Positions 26,213 through 34,233 of a stretch of 45,198 bases of DNA are shown one piece after another. Both the position numbers and the translations under genes were made by a program. Location: the NCBI GenBank assembly GCA_937936675.1, contig CALDDL010000153.1:1-45198 (forward strand), given 5' to 3'. This DNA comes from an uncultured bacterium (lineage in GTDB: Bacteria; Bacteroidota; Ignavibacteria; Ignavibacteriales; Melioribacteraceae). The first letter of the stretch is position 1; every line of letters begins with the position of its first letter. The notes below the pieces were generated by a model. The model did no database searches and was not told the DNA's origin. It worked only from the letters and a program-made list of their open reading frames with translations.

Positions 26213-26572
26213 TTATTTCCCGAAGAATAACTTCAATGCATAGAAAAGAAGAAATGTGGCGAAAATTTTCTTGATTATATCTTCAGGTAAAGTTACAGCA
26301 TATTTAGAAGCTAAATAACTTGAAACGAGAAATGCAACCGCCATAAATCCGGCTGCTTTGAAATCGACATATCCCGCTTTATAATAATTAATTACTGCAA
26401 GAAGACCGATTGGCGGGAGCAGCAAAGCAAGAGAAGTGCCTTGAGCCATTTTTTGGGTATATCCGAGAAGCATTACAAGTCCGGGAATAACTATTAATCC
26501 ACCACCAATTCCAAGAAAACTACTTACGATACCGGCAGCTATACCAATCAAAATTAAATAAAATATTTCCAA
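26213..26572 (-). CDS. Half-size TauE/SafE (TSUP) family membrane protein
   Basis: An integral membrane protein with one repeat of the TSUP anion-exporter family: FLGIGGGLIVIPGLVML and the AQGTSLALL motif, with about four membrane segments. Full TSUP proteins have two such repeats (about 250 residues); this has about 119, so it probably works as a dimer. I chose the TTG at 26572, because GAGGAG lies seven bases upstream of it. A longer frame from a TTG at 26602 would swallow that ribosome-binding site. Last gene of the arsR cluster, about 75 bases after the permease. Substrate not known; sulfur oxyanions or organosulfur compounds are typical for the family. Confidence 0.75.
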   Translation of the reverse strand: MEIFYLILIGIAAGIVSSFLGIGGGLIVIPGLVMLLGYTQKMAQGTSLALLLPPIGLLAVINYYKAGYVDFKAAGFMAVAFLVSSYLASKYAVTLPEDIIKKIFATFLLFYALKLFFGK

Positions 26573-26648
26573 GACCAATCTCCTCAATATTAATTCGGGC
26601 AAACTAAAAAATATTATTCTATTATCAAATATATTTTTATTAATATTA

Positions 26649-27671
26649 TTAGTAAATAAGATTAAAAAGATAGCCGACAGTAATTATTCCAAATGCCACA
26701 ATACCAACAAAAGCAAAAATCAATTGTATCTTTAATACTTTTTTAAGTATAATTATTTCGGGAAGCGAAAGCGCAATAACACTCATCATAAATGCTAAAA
26801 CCGTGCCGAGCGATGCCCCTTTTGCCAAGAGCGCTTGGACAATCGGGATTATGCCGGCGGCATTTGAATACATCGGAACGCCAATAATAACGGCTGCGGG
26901 GACAGACCACCAAGCACTTTTTCCCATAAGCCCTGCCATGAAATTCTCAGGGACATAACCGTGTATTCCTGCACCAACCGCTATACCAAGAAGAATATAA
27001 ATCCAAATCTTACCTACAATTTCTTTCACGGTAGCATATCCCGTATTAACTCTATCGGTAAAGGAAATTTTAACCGGAATAAATTCTTGACTTCCCACTT
27101 TGACTTGATAGACCCACGGCTCGATATATTTTTCGAGTTTAAGTATGCCTATAATATAACCTGAAATTATTGCGATTATTAAACCTGTGGACATATAGAG
27201 CAGGGCAGTTTCCCAGCCGAATAAACCGAATAATAAAACGAGAGCTACTTCATTAATCATGGGAGCAGCAATTAAAAATGAAAATGTAACTCCGAGTGGC
27301 ACTCCCGACTCAATGAATCCGAGAAACAAAGGAATAGCTGAACATGAACAGAATGGGGTAACAATTCCAAGAAAGCTTGATAAGATATTACCAATAAATA
27401 ATTTTTTGCCTCCTAGGATTTTTCTTGTTCTCTCCGGAGAAAAGTAACTTCTTATTATACCGACAAAAAATACAATTAATACAAGAAGGAGTAATACCTT
27501 TGGTACTTCAAAAACAAAAAACCATATAGCATCACTTAAATGAGTTCCTTTGGGTAAACCAAATACTTGATACACAATAAAATTAGAAATGGATTCGAGG
27601 TTTAGATATATCAAGAACCACAGAAATAATAATAATAACAGAGATAAAAATTTTTTATTAAGAGCTAACAA
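26649..27671 (-). CDS. YraQ/DUF318-family permease (ArsP-like)
   Basis: A 340-residue permease with about eight to nine membrane segments. The family signature TPFCSCSAIPLFLGF (Cys108 and Cys110) lies at the end of one helix, with its inverted counterpart near GVPMYSNAAGIIPI in the second half, giving the two-repeat architecture. Relatives include ArsP exporters of trivalent organoarsenicals. A TTG start at 27671 has AAGGA about seven bases upstream, inside the end of the thioredoxin gene four bases away, so the two are coupled. The neighbouring ArsR with a metalloid motif suggests export of a thiol-reactive metal or metalloid; this is inferred. Confidence 0.85.
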   Translation of the reverse strand: MLALNKKFLSLLLLLFLWFLIYLNLESISNFIVYQVFGLPKGTHLSDAIWFFVFEVPKVLLLLVLIVFFVGIIRSYFSPERTRKILGGKKLFIGNILSSFLGIVTPFCSCSAIPLFLGFIESGVPLGVTFSFLIAAPMINEVALVLLFGLFGWETALLYMSTGLIIAIISGYIIGILKLEKYIEPWVYQVKVGSQEFIPVKISFTDRVNTGYATVKEIVGKIWIYILLGIAVGAGIHGYVPENFMAGLMGKSAWWSVPAAVIIGVPMYSNAAGIIPIVQALLAKGASLGTVLAFMMSVIALSLPEIIILKKVLKIQLIFAFVGIVAFGIITVGYLFNLIY

Positions 27672-27675
27672 AAGT

Positions 27676-27915
27676 CTATCCTTCTTTAAGCCAAGTGAGG
27701 ATTTGATCTTCTTGTGGCAATGTTCCGGCAGAGACTACTTTTTCGTTAATAACTAATGCAGGGGTTGTCATCACACCATAAGAAACGATAGCACTAAGAT
27801 CATCCACTTTTTCTACTGTTGCTTCTATTTTATTAGCTGTAATTATTTCTTTTACCGAAGCTTCTAAGGTCTGGCATTTTTTACAGCCGGTTCCAAGTAC
27901 TTTTACATTTAACAT
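27676..27915 (-). CDS. Small thioredoxin-like redox-active disulfide protein
   Basis: A 79-residue thioredoxin-fold protein with the redox pair in GCKKCQTLE (Cys12, Cys15), the cis-proline region MTTPALVINEKVVSAG, and nothing beyond the minimal fold. GAGG precedes the ATG. Such proteins usually sit beside DUF318 permeases and ArsR regulators, as here (four bases before the permease, 45 after arsR). It probably reduces or hands over the permease substrate, or a thiol on the permease. Confidence 0.88.
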   Translation of the reverse strand: MLNVKVLGTGCKKCQTLEASVKEIITANKIEATVEKVDDLSAIVSYGVMTTPALVINEKVVSAGTLPQEDQILTWLKEG

Positions 27916-27960
27916 AATTCCTCTATATTTATTTTGTTAATAGGCGAAATGGAATAATAA

Positions 27961-28314
27961 TTATATTCCGCAAATCTTATTTCTATCGATATTTTTAATT
28001 TTGTTTTTATCGCTTACTATTAAATTCTCATCATTAATCCAAAAATCAAATGTGGACAAAATAGAACTTATTCGAGAATCGATTGGCTTGGGATTTATCA
28101 TATAATTAACCCATTTACCATCTTTTTCCTCAACAATAAAACCTGTTTCCTTAAGAATTTTTAAGTGCTGAGAAACCGTGGAATTAGCTAAATTAAGTAA
28201 TTCTTTAATTTCGCAGACGCATAATGATTTTGTCTGGAGTGCTTTTAAAATTCTTATGCGATTGAGATCGGATAATGCTTTGAATATTTTTGTTTGGTCT
28301 TTCATATTATTCAT
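27961..28314 (-). CDS. ArsR/SmtB-family metalloregulator
   Basis: A 117-residue winged-helix repressor, first gene of the permease cluster. It carries the alpha-3 metal site LCVCEI (Cys32, Cys34), the ELCVCDL-type motif of As/Sb-responsive ArsR proteins, and a further Cys115 near the C-terminus that could be a third ligand. The recognition helix region is STVSQHLKILKETG. A second ATG three codons on (28305) is possible. It should repress its own promoter through the inverted repeat at 28313-28332. Which metal or metalloid it senses is not proven. Confidence 0.9.
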   Translation of the reverse strand: MNNMKDQTKIFKALSDLNRIRILKALQTKSLCVCEIKELLNLANSTVSQHLKILKETGFIVEEKDGKWVNYMINPKPIDSRISSILSTFDFWINDENLIVSDKNKIKNIDRNKICGI

Positions 28315-28358
28315 TTCGTTGTATAACGAAATATAATAAACATTTTAGAAGGGATCAA
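28313..28358 (-). promoter_or_regulatory. arsR promoter with overlapping operator
   Basis: On the minus strand a -35 TTGATC (28358-28353) is followed after 17 bases by a -10 TATATT (28335-28330). An inverted repeat with 8-base arms, ATTTCGTT-GTAT-AACGAAAT (28313-28332), overlaps the -10 and reaches the start codon. This position suits an ArsR-family repressor that blocks initiation. Operator identity is inferred from position and symmetry. Confidence 0.65.
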
Positions 28359-28373
28359 GTGAGAAAATAATAA

Positions 28374-30491
28374 CTAATGAATAACGGGGAGTGTTACCGT
28401 AAATATTGAACCTTCTCCTTTGCGGCTTTTCACGGAAATATCGGCATTAATGATATCGCAATATTTTTTAATCAATGCGGTTCCTAAACCGCTACCTTCA
28501 AATTTTCGGCTATAGCCCTGTTCTTCCTGTGAAAATGGCTCAAATAAATAAGGAAGAAAATCTTCGGAAATACCTGTTCCAGAATCTTCAATTTCAATCA
28601 ATATTTTATTATTTAGCGTGTGTGCATTAATATTGATAACCCCCTTTTCGGTATATTTTACGGCATTATCAATGAGATTAGCAAATATTTGATTGAATGC
28701 ATAATCGTCAGTAGAAATTATTGGATCATTTAATTCAATATTCGTTTTGAGTTCAATGTTTTTTCTTTGAGCATTTTTTTTGTACTCTTTTGCAAGTTTA
28801 TTTAGGGATTCCGTGATATTCATTTTTCTTAATGTAAGTTCGTAAGTCCCTAATTGGAGTTCAGACATATTTAAGATCATATCGATAGTTCTAACAATTC
28901 TATGAGAAGCCGATTCAATTGCTTCGAATGATAATTCTAAATTATCGTTTAATATATCTTTGGTTTCCTCTTTTATGAGGTAATGGAAATTAAGAACAGC
29001 ATTAAGGGGGCTTCTTATTTCGTGAGACATCTGTGCGAGAAATTCAGATTTCAATTGATTTGCTTTTTCGGCTTGTTCTCTTGCTTTGATAAGTGCGGCT
29101 TCAGCAATTTTTTTATCGGTAATATCTAATACTAATGAATAAAGTAATTCTTTTTTATTTATTACAATCTTTCCGCTATATAATGATATATCCCGTATTT
29201 CACCGGATGCAAGTCTATGCTTAAATTCGAAAAAATTTCTTTTTTGCATCTTAGCTTCGTTCATTGCTTTTTTAATTTCTTCCGGTGACGCAGTATTAAT
29301 CTGAGTCATCTTCATATTTAGCATCTCTTCTTTACTCCAACCGTAGTAATTAAGAGCAGCGGGATTAACATCAAGGAGATATGCGGTTTCGGGGTCAACT
29401 AATATCATTGGTGCATGATTATTTTCAAATATACTTCTGTAACGAGCTTCGCTATCCATTAATATTTTTTCGGCTTCGTGTTCGCTTGTTTTATCTCGAA
29501 ATACCAATACAACTCCGATTACTTCTCCTTTTTCAGTTTTTATTGGTGCTCCGCTATCAGCAATAGGGATTTCTTTCCCTGTTTTTGAAATCAAAATAGT
29601 ATGATTGGCTAGACCAACAGTTTTACCTTCTTTTATAACAATCTCGACAGGGTTTTCTACCGGGGCTCGGCTTTCTTCATTAATGATTACAAAAATATCT
29701 TTTAAGAAATTTGTTCTTGCTTCAGATTCATTCCAACCGGTGAGTTCCTCGGCAACGGGATTCATCTGCATCACTCTACCTTTTATATCAGTTGTAATTA
29801 CTGCATCGCCTATGCTATATAAAGTAGTTTCAAATAGCTTTTTTTGTGCCTCATAAGTGCTTGCCAGAGATTTATATTTTTCTCTGCTTTCCTTTAAGCT
29901 AATTAAATGACTTTGAGATTGTTCATGATCCAACAATATTTTTCCGATAATCAAAGTGATGATAGGGTAAACTAATAATACTGTTCCGCTGATAGTTCGC
30001 AAAGCAGGTAGCATAGATTTGGTGGGAAGTGTAAGAATTAGTGCAACCATAACTATATGAACACTTAAACCTAATAAATATAGTTGCGAATTGGTAAATG
30101 ATTGTTCTTCTTCACCGGTTTTTTTTCTATAAAATATCCAACCGATAAGAAAAGAGGAAATTATTACAAGCGAGCCCATAATCGCGCCATTTCCTCCCAA
30201 ATAAATTCGATATAATAGAGCCATAATAGCAGTAATAAATCCCGAGATGGGACCGAAGAATAAAGTACTCAAACTTATTACGATTGAACGACCATCGAAA
30301 ATAATACCTTCGGCAAATCGAAACGGATACATCATACCTATTATTGCGGATATCCCGAATAGAACTCCTTGCAATAACTTTCCGTCAATTGTTTTTTTGC
30401 TGATCCTTGAATCAACAAAGCTCGACAAGACACTTAAAGATACTAAAATGGATAAATTATAGATTAATTCTATAACAATAATTTTACTCAT
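28374..30491 (-). CDS. LytS-type membrane histidine kinase with two PAS domains
   Basis: A 705-residue sensor kinase. Residues about 1-188 are a five- to six-helix membrane receptor of the 5TMR-LYT type (GISAIIGMMYPFRFAEGIIFD, then the SLSTLFFGPISGFITAI helix). Then PAS1 (about 215-338, GDAVITTDIKGRV), PAS2 (about 348-460), HisKA with His490 in QMSHEIRSPLN, and the ATPase with N box (NLIDNAVKYTEKG), G1 (EDSGTGISEDFL) and G2 (GSGLGTALIKKYCD). No receiver domain and no neighbouring regulator gene, so it is an orphan kinase here. The signal is unknown; LYT receptors in other bacteria sense small metabolites or membrane state. It ends 59 bases from arsR but is a separate unit. Confidence 0.92.
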   Translation of the reverse strand: MSKIIVIELIYNLSILVSLSVLSSFVDSRISKKTIDGKLLQGVLFGISAIIGMMYPFRFAEGIIFDGRSIVISLSTLFFGPISGFITAIMALLYRIYLGGNGAIMGSLVIISSFLIGWIFYRKKTGEEEQSFTNSQLYLLGLSVHIVMVALILTLPTKSMLPALRTISGTVLLVYPIITLIIGKILLDHEQSQSHLISLKESREKYKSLASTYEAQKKLFETTLYSIGDAVITTDIKGRVMQMNPVAEELTGWNESEARTNFLKDIFVIINEESRAPVENPVEIVIKEGKTVGLANHTILISKTGKEIPIADSGAPIKTEKGEVIGVVLVFRDKTSEHEAEKILMDSEARYRSIFENNHAPMILVDPETAYLLDVNPAALNYYGWSKEEMLNMKMTQINTASPEEIKKAMNEAKMQKRNFFEFKHRLASGEIRDISLYSGKIVINKKELLYSLVLDITDKKIAEAALIKAREQAEKANQLKSEFLAQMSHEIRSPLNAVLNFHYLIKEETKDILNDNLELSFEAIESASHRIVRTIDMILNMSELQLGTYELTLRKMNITESLNKLAKEYKKNAQRKNIELKTNIELNDPIISTDDYAFNQIFANLIDNAVKYTEKGVININAHTLNNKILIEIEDSGTGISEDFLPYLFEPFSQEEQGYSRKFEGSGLGTALIKKYCDIINADISVKSRKGEGSIFTVTLPVIH

Positions 30492-30616
30492 AAACCTCTA
30501 AATTAACACAATACATTTCTTAAAATAAATTCTTCTATCTATATTATCGATTTTTTTTGCATAATATTAAATTTAATATCATCTATTGATGAATGATTTA
30601 TAATTGCCGATTCATT

Positions 30617-30682
30617 AATACGAAAATCTTCAGTTAAGAATCGTATTCTTATGTAATTTTATTTTGTGAATGGAAAATTACA
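30617..30682. repeat. Two adjacent inverted repeats upstream of the orphan kinase
   Basis: AATACGA / TCGTATT (30617-30623 and 30641-30647) and TGTAATTTT / AAAATTACA (30652-30660 and 30674-30682) form two potential stem-loops in a 289-base AT-rich gap between the kinase start and the tRNA gene. They could be binding sites or chance in AT-rich DNA. Confidence 0.35.
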
Positions 30683-30739
30683 CAAAAAGGTAATTAAAGA
30701 ATGGATGATGATAAGAATTAATTGATCAGAGAAATGAGA

Positions 30740-30774
30740 AATAAAACAAAACCCGGCGTAAACCGGGTTTTTAA
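30740..30774. terminator. Terminator of the tRNA-Lys gene, bidirectional in form
   Basis: A perfect 8-bp stem AAACCCGG / CCGGGTTT (30749-30756 and 30763-30770) with a six-base loop, A-rich on the left and T-rich on the right. On the minus strand it lies just after the tRNA and is followed by TTTTGTTTTAT. Confidence 0.82.
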
Positions 30775-30780
30775 GGTGTG

Positions 30781-30853
30781 TGCATCCTGGGGGACTCGAA
30801 CCCCCGACCAATAGATTAAGAGTCTACTGCTCTACCAACTGAGCTAAGGATGC
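30781..30853 (-). tRNA. tRNA-Lys(CTT)
   Basis: A complete 73-base tRNA cloverleaf. Acceptor stem GCATCCT / AGGATGC with discriminator A, D-arm GCTC...GAGC with AGTTGGTA loop, anticodon stem GTAGA / TCTAT, loop CTCTTAA with anticodon CTT (reads AAG, Lys), T-arm GGGGG-TTCGAGT-CCCCC. The 3' CCA is not encoded. Isolated gene, divergent from the trp operon. Confidence 0.97.
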
Positions 30854-30906
30854 GAAGCAAAAATATTAAAATTTCTTTACCTAACAAAGTAGAAATTAAT
30901 TTTTAT

Positions 30907-30938
30907 CTTGACTTAGCAATTTCACAGTTCTATCTTTA
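30907..30938 (+). promoter_or_regulatory. trp operon promoter
   Basis: TTGACT (30908-30913), 17 bases, TATCTT (30931-30936) fits a sigma70 promoter. The same bases also fit the Bacteroidota type: CTTG (30907-30910), 20 bases, TATCTTTA (30931-30938). The predicted start point is within about two bases of the leader-peptide ATG at 30945, so the mRNA would be leaderless or nearly so. Confidence 0.62.
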
Positions 30939-30944
30939 CATCTT

Positions 30945-31037
30945 ATGATTTTGAGCACACAAACATATCGCATATCAACACTTGGCACTTCATGGGCATG
31001 GTGGTGGAGTATATCAAATAAGGTGATCACCCGGTGA
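30945..31037 (+). CDS. trpL: trp operon leader peptide (attenuator)
   Basis: A 30-codon ORF (ATG at 30945, TGA at 31035-31037), missed by length cut-offs, whose residues 16-22 read SWAWWWS: Trp at 17, 19, 20 and 21. Four Trp codons in five positions is far above expectation for a protein in which Trp is rare, and it lies between a promoter and a terminator ahead of trpE. Its role would be to sense charged tRNA-Trp by ribosome stalling. The Trp codon run GGTGGT (31000-31005) can pair with ATCACC (31026-31031), and ATATCA (31011-31016) with TGATAT (31035-31040), giving leader hairpins a stalled ribosome would break. No Shine-Dalgarno is visible, consistent with a near-leaderless mRNA. Confidence 0.82.
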   Translation: MILSTQTYRISTLGTSWAWWWSISNKVITR

Positions 31038-31072
31038 TATGAGATAGTTATATAATTTTTTAGTTTTAAAAG

Positions 31073-31104
31073 ACCCTTCTCGGAAATACCGGGAAGGGTT
31101 TTTT
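31073..31104 (+). terminator. trp attenuator terminator
   Basis: An 11-bp stem ACCCTTCTCGG / CCGGGAAGGGT (one T-G pair) with loop AAATA, directly followed by TTTTTT. It lies 35 bases after the leader-peptide stop and 88 bases before trpE, where it would end transcription prematurely when Trp is plentiful. A clear competing antiterminator helix could not be settled by eye; GAGA at 31041-31044 against TCTC at 31078-31081 is a candidate. Confidence 0.85.
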
Positions 31105-31191
31105 CGTTTATGAAATTAGTATTTTAAAATGAGCTCGTGCTAAGGCGATGGTTCGATTATCAAAAATAATTTTAATTATTCAAGAGGATTT

Positions 31192-32670
31192 ATGGATTTC
31201 AAAGATTTTCAAAGTTTCGCTGTGAATCATAACATGATTCCCGTTTATGAAATTATTACAGCAGATTTACTGACTCCCGTTGCGGCTTATCTAAAATTCA
31301 GAGAGAAAAGAAAAAATAGTTTTCTGCTTGAATCGGTAGAAGGAATAGGTCGATTAGCACGTTTTTCATTTATCGGCGGAAGTCCTAAAAAACTAATTTA
31401 TAATTATGGCAATCAACTTTTTATAGATGAAGCGGGCGAAACCAAATTAGAGCAAAAAGATATTCTAGAATATCTTTCGGAATCGATCAAAGGTATAAAC
31501 TATCCACAAATCGAAGGACTACCCGATTTCTCGGGCGGTATAGTCGGTTATTTCGGTTATGAAAATGTTTCGCAAATTGAAAATAGTATCACATTTGAAG
31601 GTAATGATAAACTCGAAATTCCAGATTCTATTTTTGGTTTTTATGATTTATTAATCGCTTTCGATCACTTTAAACATCAGATAATTCTAATCAAAAATGT
31701 CCGTATAGATAATAATCCCGAATTGGAAAATTTATACCAATCCGCTAAAGAAGAATTAGCAAGACTAAGAGATGAACTAAAAAACACTTATATAAACGAC
31801 CGCTTCTTTGAACTTAGTAACACTAATTCCGAAATAAAGGATAAAGAAAAATTTATTTATGACGTAAACAGATGTAAGAAACATATTACCGAAGGAGACG
31901 TATTTCAGATAGTATTATCAAGGCGATTCGAAGGAGAATTTAGAGGTGATCTATTAAATGTTTATCGAGCGCTTAGAATTATTAATCCTTCGCCATATAT
32001 GTACTTTTTTGAATTTGCCAATAATATAAAGATAGCGGGCACATCACCCGAGGATTTATTAAAAGTAAAAAACAATAAAGCAACAATACTACCGATTGCA
32101 GGAACTCGCAAAAGAGGTAAAACAGATATTGAAGATTCAGAATTAGAAATTGATCTAATGAATGATCCGAAAGAGATCGCTGAGCATACAATGTTGGTTG
32201 ACTTGGCAAGAAACGATATTGGAAGAGTTTGTAAGTTCGGTTCAGTTAATGTAATCGAAGATAAATCGATAACAAAATTTTCTCATGTAATGCATATAGT
32301 TTCAAAAGTGGAGGGAGAACTTGCAGAAGGAAAGAATTGTATTGATGCACTTAGAGCAAGTTTCCCTGCAGGAACTGTTACGGGAGCACCGAAAATAAAG
32401 GCGATTCAGCTCATTGACGAAATCGAAGACTTAAAAAGAAATGTATATGCAGGCGCGGCTGGATATATCGATTTTAGAGGTAATCTAGATATGTGTATTG
32501 CCATCAGAACATTATTCGCCAAAGAGAATAAGCTATATTGGCAGGCAGGAGCGGGTATTGTAGCAGATAGCAAACCCGAATTAGAATACAATGAAATTCA
32601 TAATAAGGCAGCGGTGATATTAAATGCACTAAAACATGCAGAGGTGATTGATGAAAATATTGGTAATTGA
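31192..32670 (+). CDS. trpE: Anthranilate synthase component I
   Basis: Converts chorismate and ammonia or glutamine-derived ammonia to anthranilate with TrpG. The 492 residues include the LLES tryptophan-feedback site (45-48), the chorismate-binding core with GTSPEDLLK, PIAGTRKRG, DLARNDIGRV and FPAGTVTGAPK, and the C-terminal YAGAAGYIDFRGN block. The presence of LLES suggests end-product inhibition. AGAGGA lies close before the ATG. First structural gene after the attenuator; overlaps trpG. Confidence 0.97.
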   Translation: MDFKDFQSFAVNHNMIPVYEIITADLLTPVAAYLKFREKRKNSFLLESVEGIGRLARFSFIGGSPKKLIYNYGNQLFIDEAGETKLEQKDILEYLSESIKGINYPQIEGLPDFSGGIVGYFGYENVSQIENSITFEGNDKLEIPDSIFGFYDLLIAFDHFKHQIILIKNVRIDNNPELENLYQSAKEELARLRDELKNTYINDRFFELSNTNSEIKDKEKFIYDVNRCKKHITEGDVFQIVLSRRFEGEFRGDLLNVYRALRIINPSPYMYFFEFANNIKIAGTSPEDLLKVKNNKATILPIAGTRKRGKTDIEDSELEIDLMNDPKEIAEHTMLVDLARNDIGRVCKFGSVNVIEDKSITKFSHVMHIVSKVEGELAEGKNCIDALRASFPAGTVTGAPKIKAIQLIDEIEDLKRNVYAGAAGYIDFRGNLDMCIAIRTLFAKENKLYWQAGAGIVADSKPELEYNEIHNKAAVILNALKHAEVIDENIGN

Positions 32671-33217
32671 TAATTACGATTCTTTCACTTTCAACTTAGT
32701 TCATCTGATCGGTGAGTTTGAGAATGATATAATCGTAAAAAGAAATGATAAAATCACCATTTCGGAAATAGATGAATTACATCCTGATAAAATTGTAATT
32801 TCACCCGGACCGGGGAGACCGGAAGATTCTCATATTACGTTGGATGTAATTAAATCACTCGGTGAAAATATTCCGATTCTCGGAGTGTGCCTCGGTCATC
32901 AAGCAATCGGTTATTGTTTTGGAGGTACTATTATTCATGCACCTTCGCTCGTTCATGGTAAGTCTTCAGAGATTATTCATGATGGAAATGGCATTTACAA
33001 AAACATTCCACAAAAATTTAGTGCAGGCAGGTATCATTCATTAGTAATAGATCGTGATTCTCTTCCGGATGAATTAGTTGTAACAGCCGAGACCGAAGAA
33101 GGAATAATAATGGGAGTTCGACATAAATCATTTCCAATCGAAGGGATTCAATTTCATCCCGAATCAATTTTAACTCCGGAAGGAAAAAACTTAATTAAAA
33201 ATTGGGTATCGCTATGA
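32651..33217 (+). CDS. trpG: Anthranilate synthase glutamine amidotransferase component
   Basis: Class I glutamine amidotransferase supplying ammonia to TrpE. 188 residues with the N-terminal IDNYDSFTFNLVH, oxyanion strand SPGPGRP, nucleophile Cys80 in GVCLGHQAIG and the His/Glu pair in IQFHPES. I use the ATG at 32651, preceded by GAGGTG, rather than the TTG one codon earlier. It overlaps trpE by 20 bases and trpD by 4. Stand-alone form, not fused to TrpE or TrpD. Confidence 0.96.
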   Translation: MKILVIDNYDSFTFNLVHLIGEFENDIIVKRNDKITISEIDELHPDKIVISPGPGRPEDSHITLDVIKSLGENIPILGVCLGHQAIGYCFGGTIIHAPSLVHGKSSEIIHDGNGIYKNIPQKFSAGRYHSLVIDRDSLPDELVVTAETEEGIIMGVRHKSFPIEGIQFHPESILTPEGKNLIKNWVSL

Positions 33218-34233
33218 TTAAATATTTTTTAGAAAAAATAACAAATAAAGAGAGTCTCTCGCTTCAAGAATCTTTTAATGTTATGAATATGATAATGAAG
33301 GGAGAAGTAAATAATTCACAAATAGCGGGATTATTGGTTGGTCTAAAAGCAAAGGGCGAGGCGGCAGAAGAGGTTGCCGGATTTGCTCTGGCAATGAGAG
33401 AGAATAGCATAAAAATAAATTCTGATGTAACGAATACAATTGATTTATGCGGTACAGGCGGCGACTATGCAGGTACATTTAATATTTCCACAGCGGCATC
33501 ATTTGTAGCAGCGGGCGCGGGTATTAAAGTGGCTAAGCATGGCAATCGCGCAATATCAAGTAATTCCGGAAGTGCTGATGTTCTAAGAGAGCTTGGAGTG
33601 AATATCAATCTCACGAGTGAACAATCGGAAAGAGCATTGAATGAAGTTGGGATAGCGTTTTTGTTCGCACCGTTATATCATCCTGCTATGAAATACGTTG
33701 CACCCGTAAGAGGGGAGCTTGGTATAAAAACAATTTTTAATATACTGGGACCATTAACAAATCCGGCAGGAACCAAGAAGCAGATAATAGGAACGTTTAA
33801 TTATAAAACAGCCCGATTAATGTCTCAGGCAGCTAAGTTCCTTGATATGGAAAAAGTTTGTTTTGTTTGTACTGCTGATCGATTCGATGAAATTTCGCTA
33901 AATGATATCACTTATGTGAATGAATACAAGAAAGACAAAAATGTTTATCACTATTCAATAAATAACGAAACTTTTTCTTATCCTTTGCTTAATCAGGAAG
34001 AGATTAAAGGTGGAAATCCGAAAGTAAATGCGGAAATAATCTATAATCTTCTAACTAAAAAAGAACGAAATAGTGTCTTTAATGTTGTGGCTGCAAATGC
34101 AGCAATGGGTTTATATGCAGGGGGATATTCTAGTGAGTTAAAGGAATGTTTATTTGCAGCCGAAGAATCGATCGTTTCCAATAAAGCTTATGAATCTTTT
34201 TTGAGCCTTAAGGAATTTGGAGAGAAAGCATAA
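33214..34233 (+). CDS. trpD: Anthranilate phosphoribosyltransferase
   Basis: Joins anthranilate to PRPP. 339 residues with the PRPP-binding CGTGGD, the N-x-S-T motif in FNISTAASFVAAGAG, KHGNRAISSNSGSADVLRELG, and the PLTNPAG block. The start is the ATG at 33214, which overlaps the trpG stop as ATGA; an in-frame TTG at 33202 lies inside trpG without a better ribosome-binding site. Confidence 0.96.
   Translation: MIKYFLEKITNKESLSLQESFNVMNMIMKGEVNNSQIAGLLVGLKAKGEAAEEVAGFALAMRENSIKINSDVTNTIDLCGTGGDYAGTFNISTAASFVAAGAGIKVAKHGNRAISSNSGSADVLRELGVNINLTSEQSERALNEVGIAFLFAPLYHPAMKYVAPVRGELGIKTIFNILGPLTNPAGTKKQIIGTFNYKTARLMSQAAKFLDMEKVCFVCTADRFDEISLNDITYVNEYKKDKNVYHYSINNETFSYPLLNQEEIKGGNPKVNAEIIYNLLTKKERNSVFNVVAANAAMGLYAGGYSSELKECLFAAEESIVSNKAYESFLSLKEFGEKA

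Noticed and set aside
30991..31020. Alternative short ORF starting at the ATG at 30992 over the Trp codon run
   Set aside because: In that frame the run reads Gly-Met-Val-Val with no Trp. The 30945 frame explains the Trp codons and its position relative to the terminator.
30854..31191. T-box riboswitch or TRAP site upstream of trpE
   Set aside because: No T-box consensus (TGGnACCGCG-like) and no GAG/TAG triplet array were found; the leader peptide model fits better.
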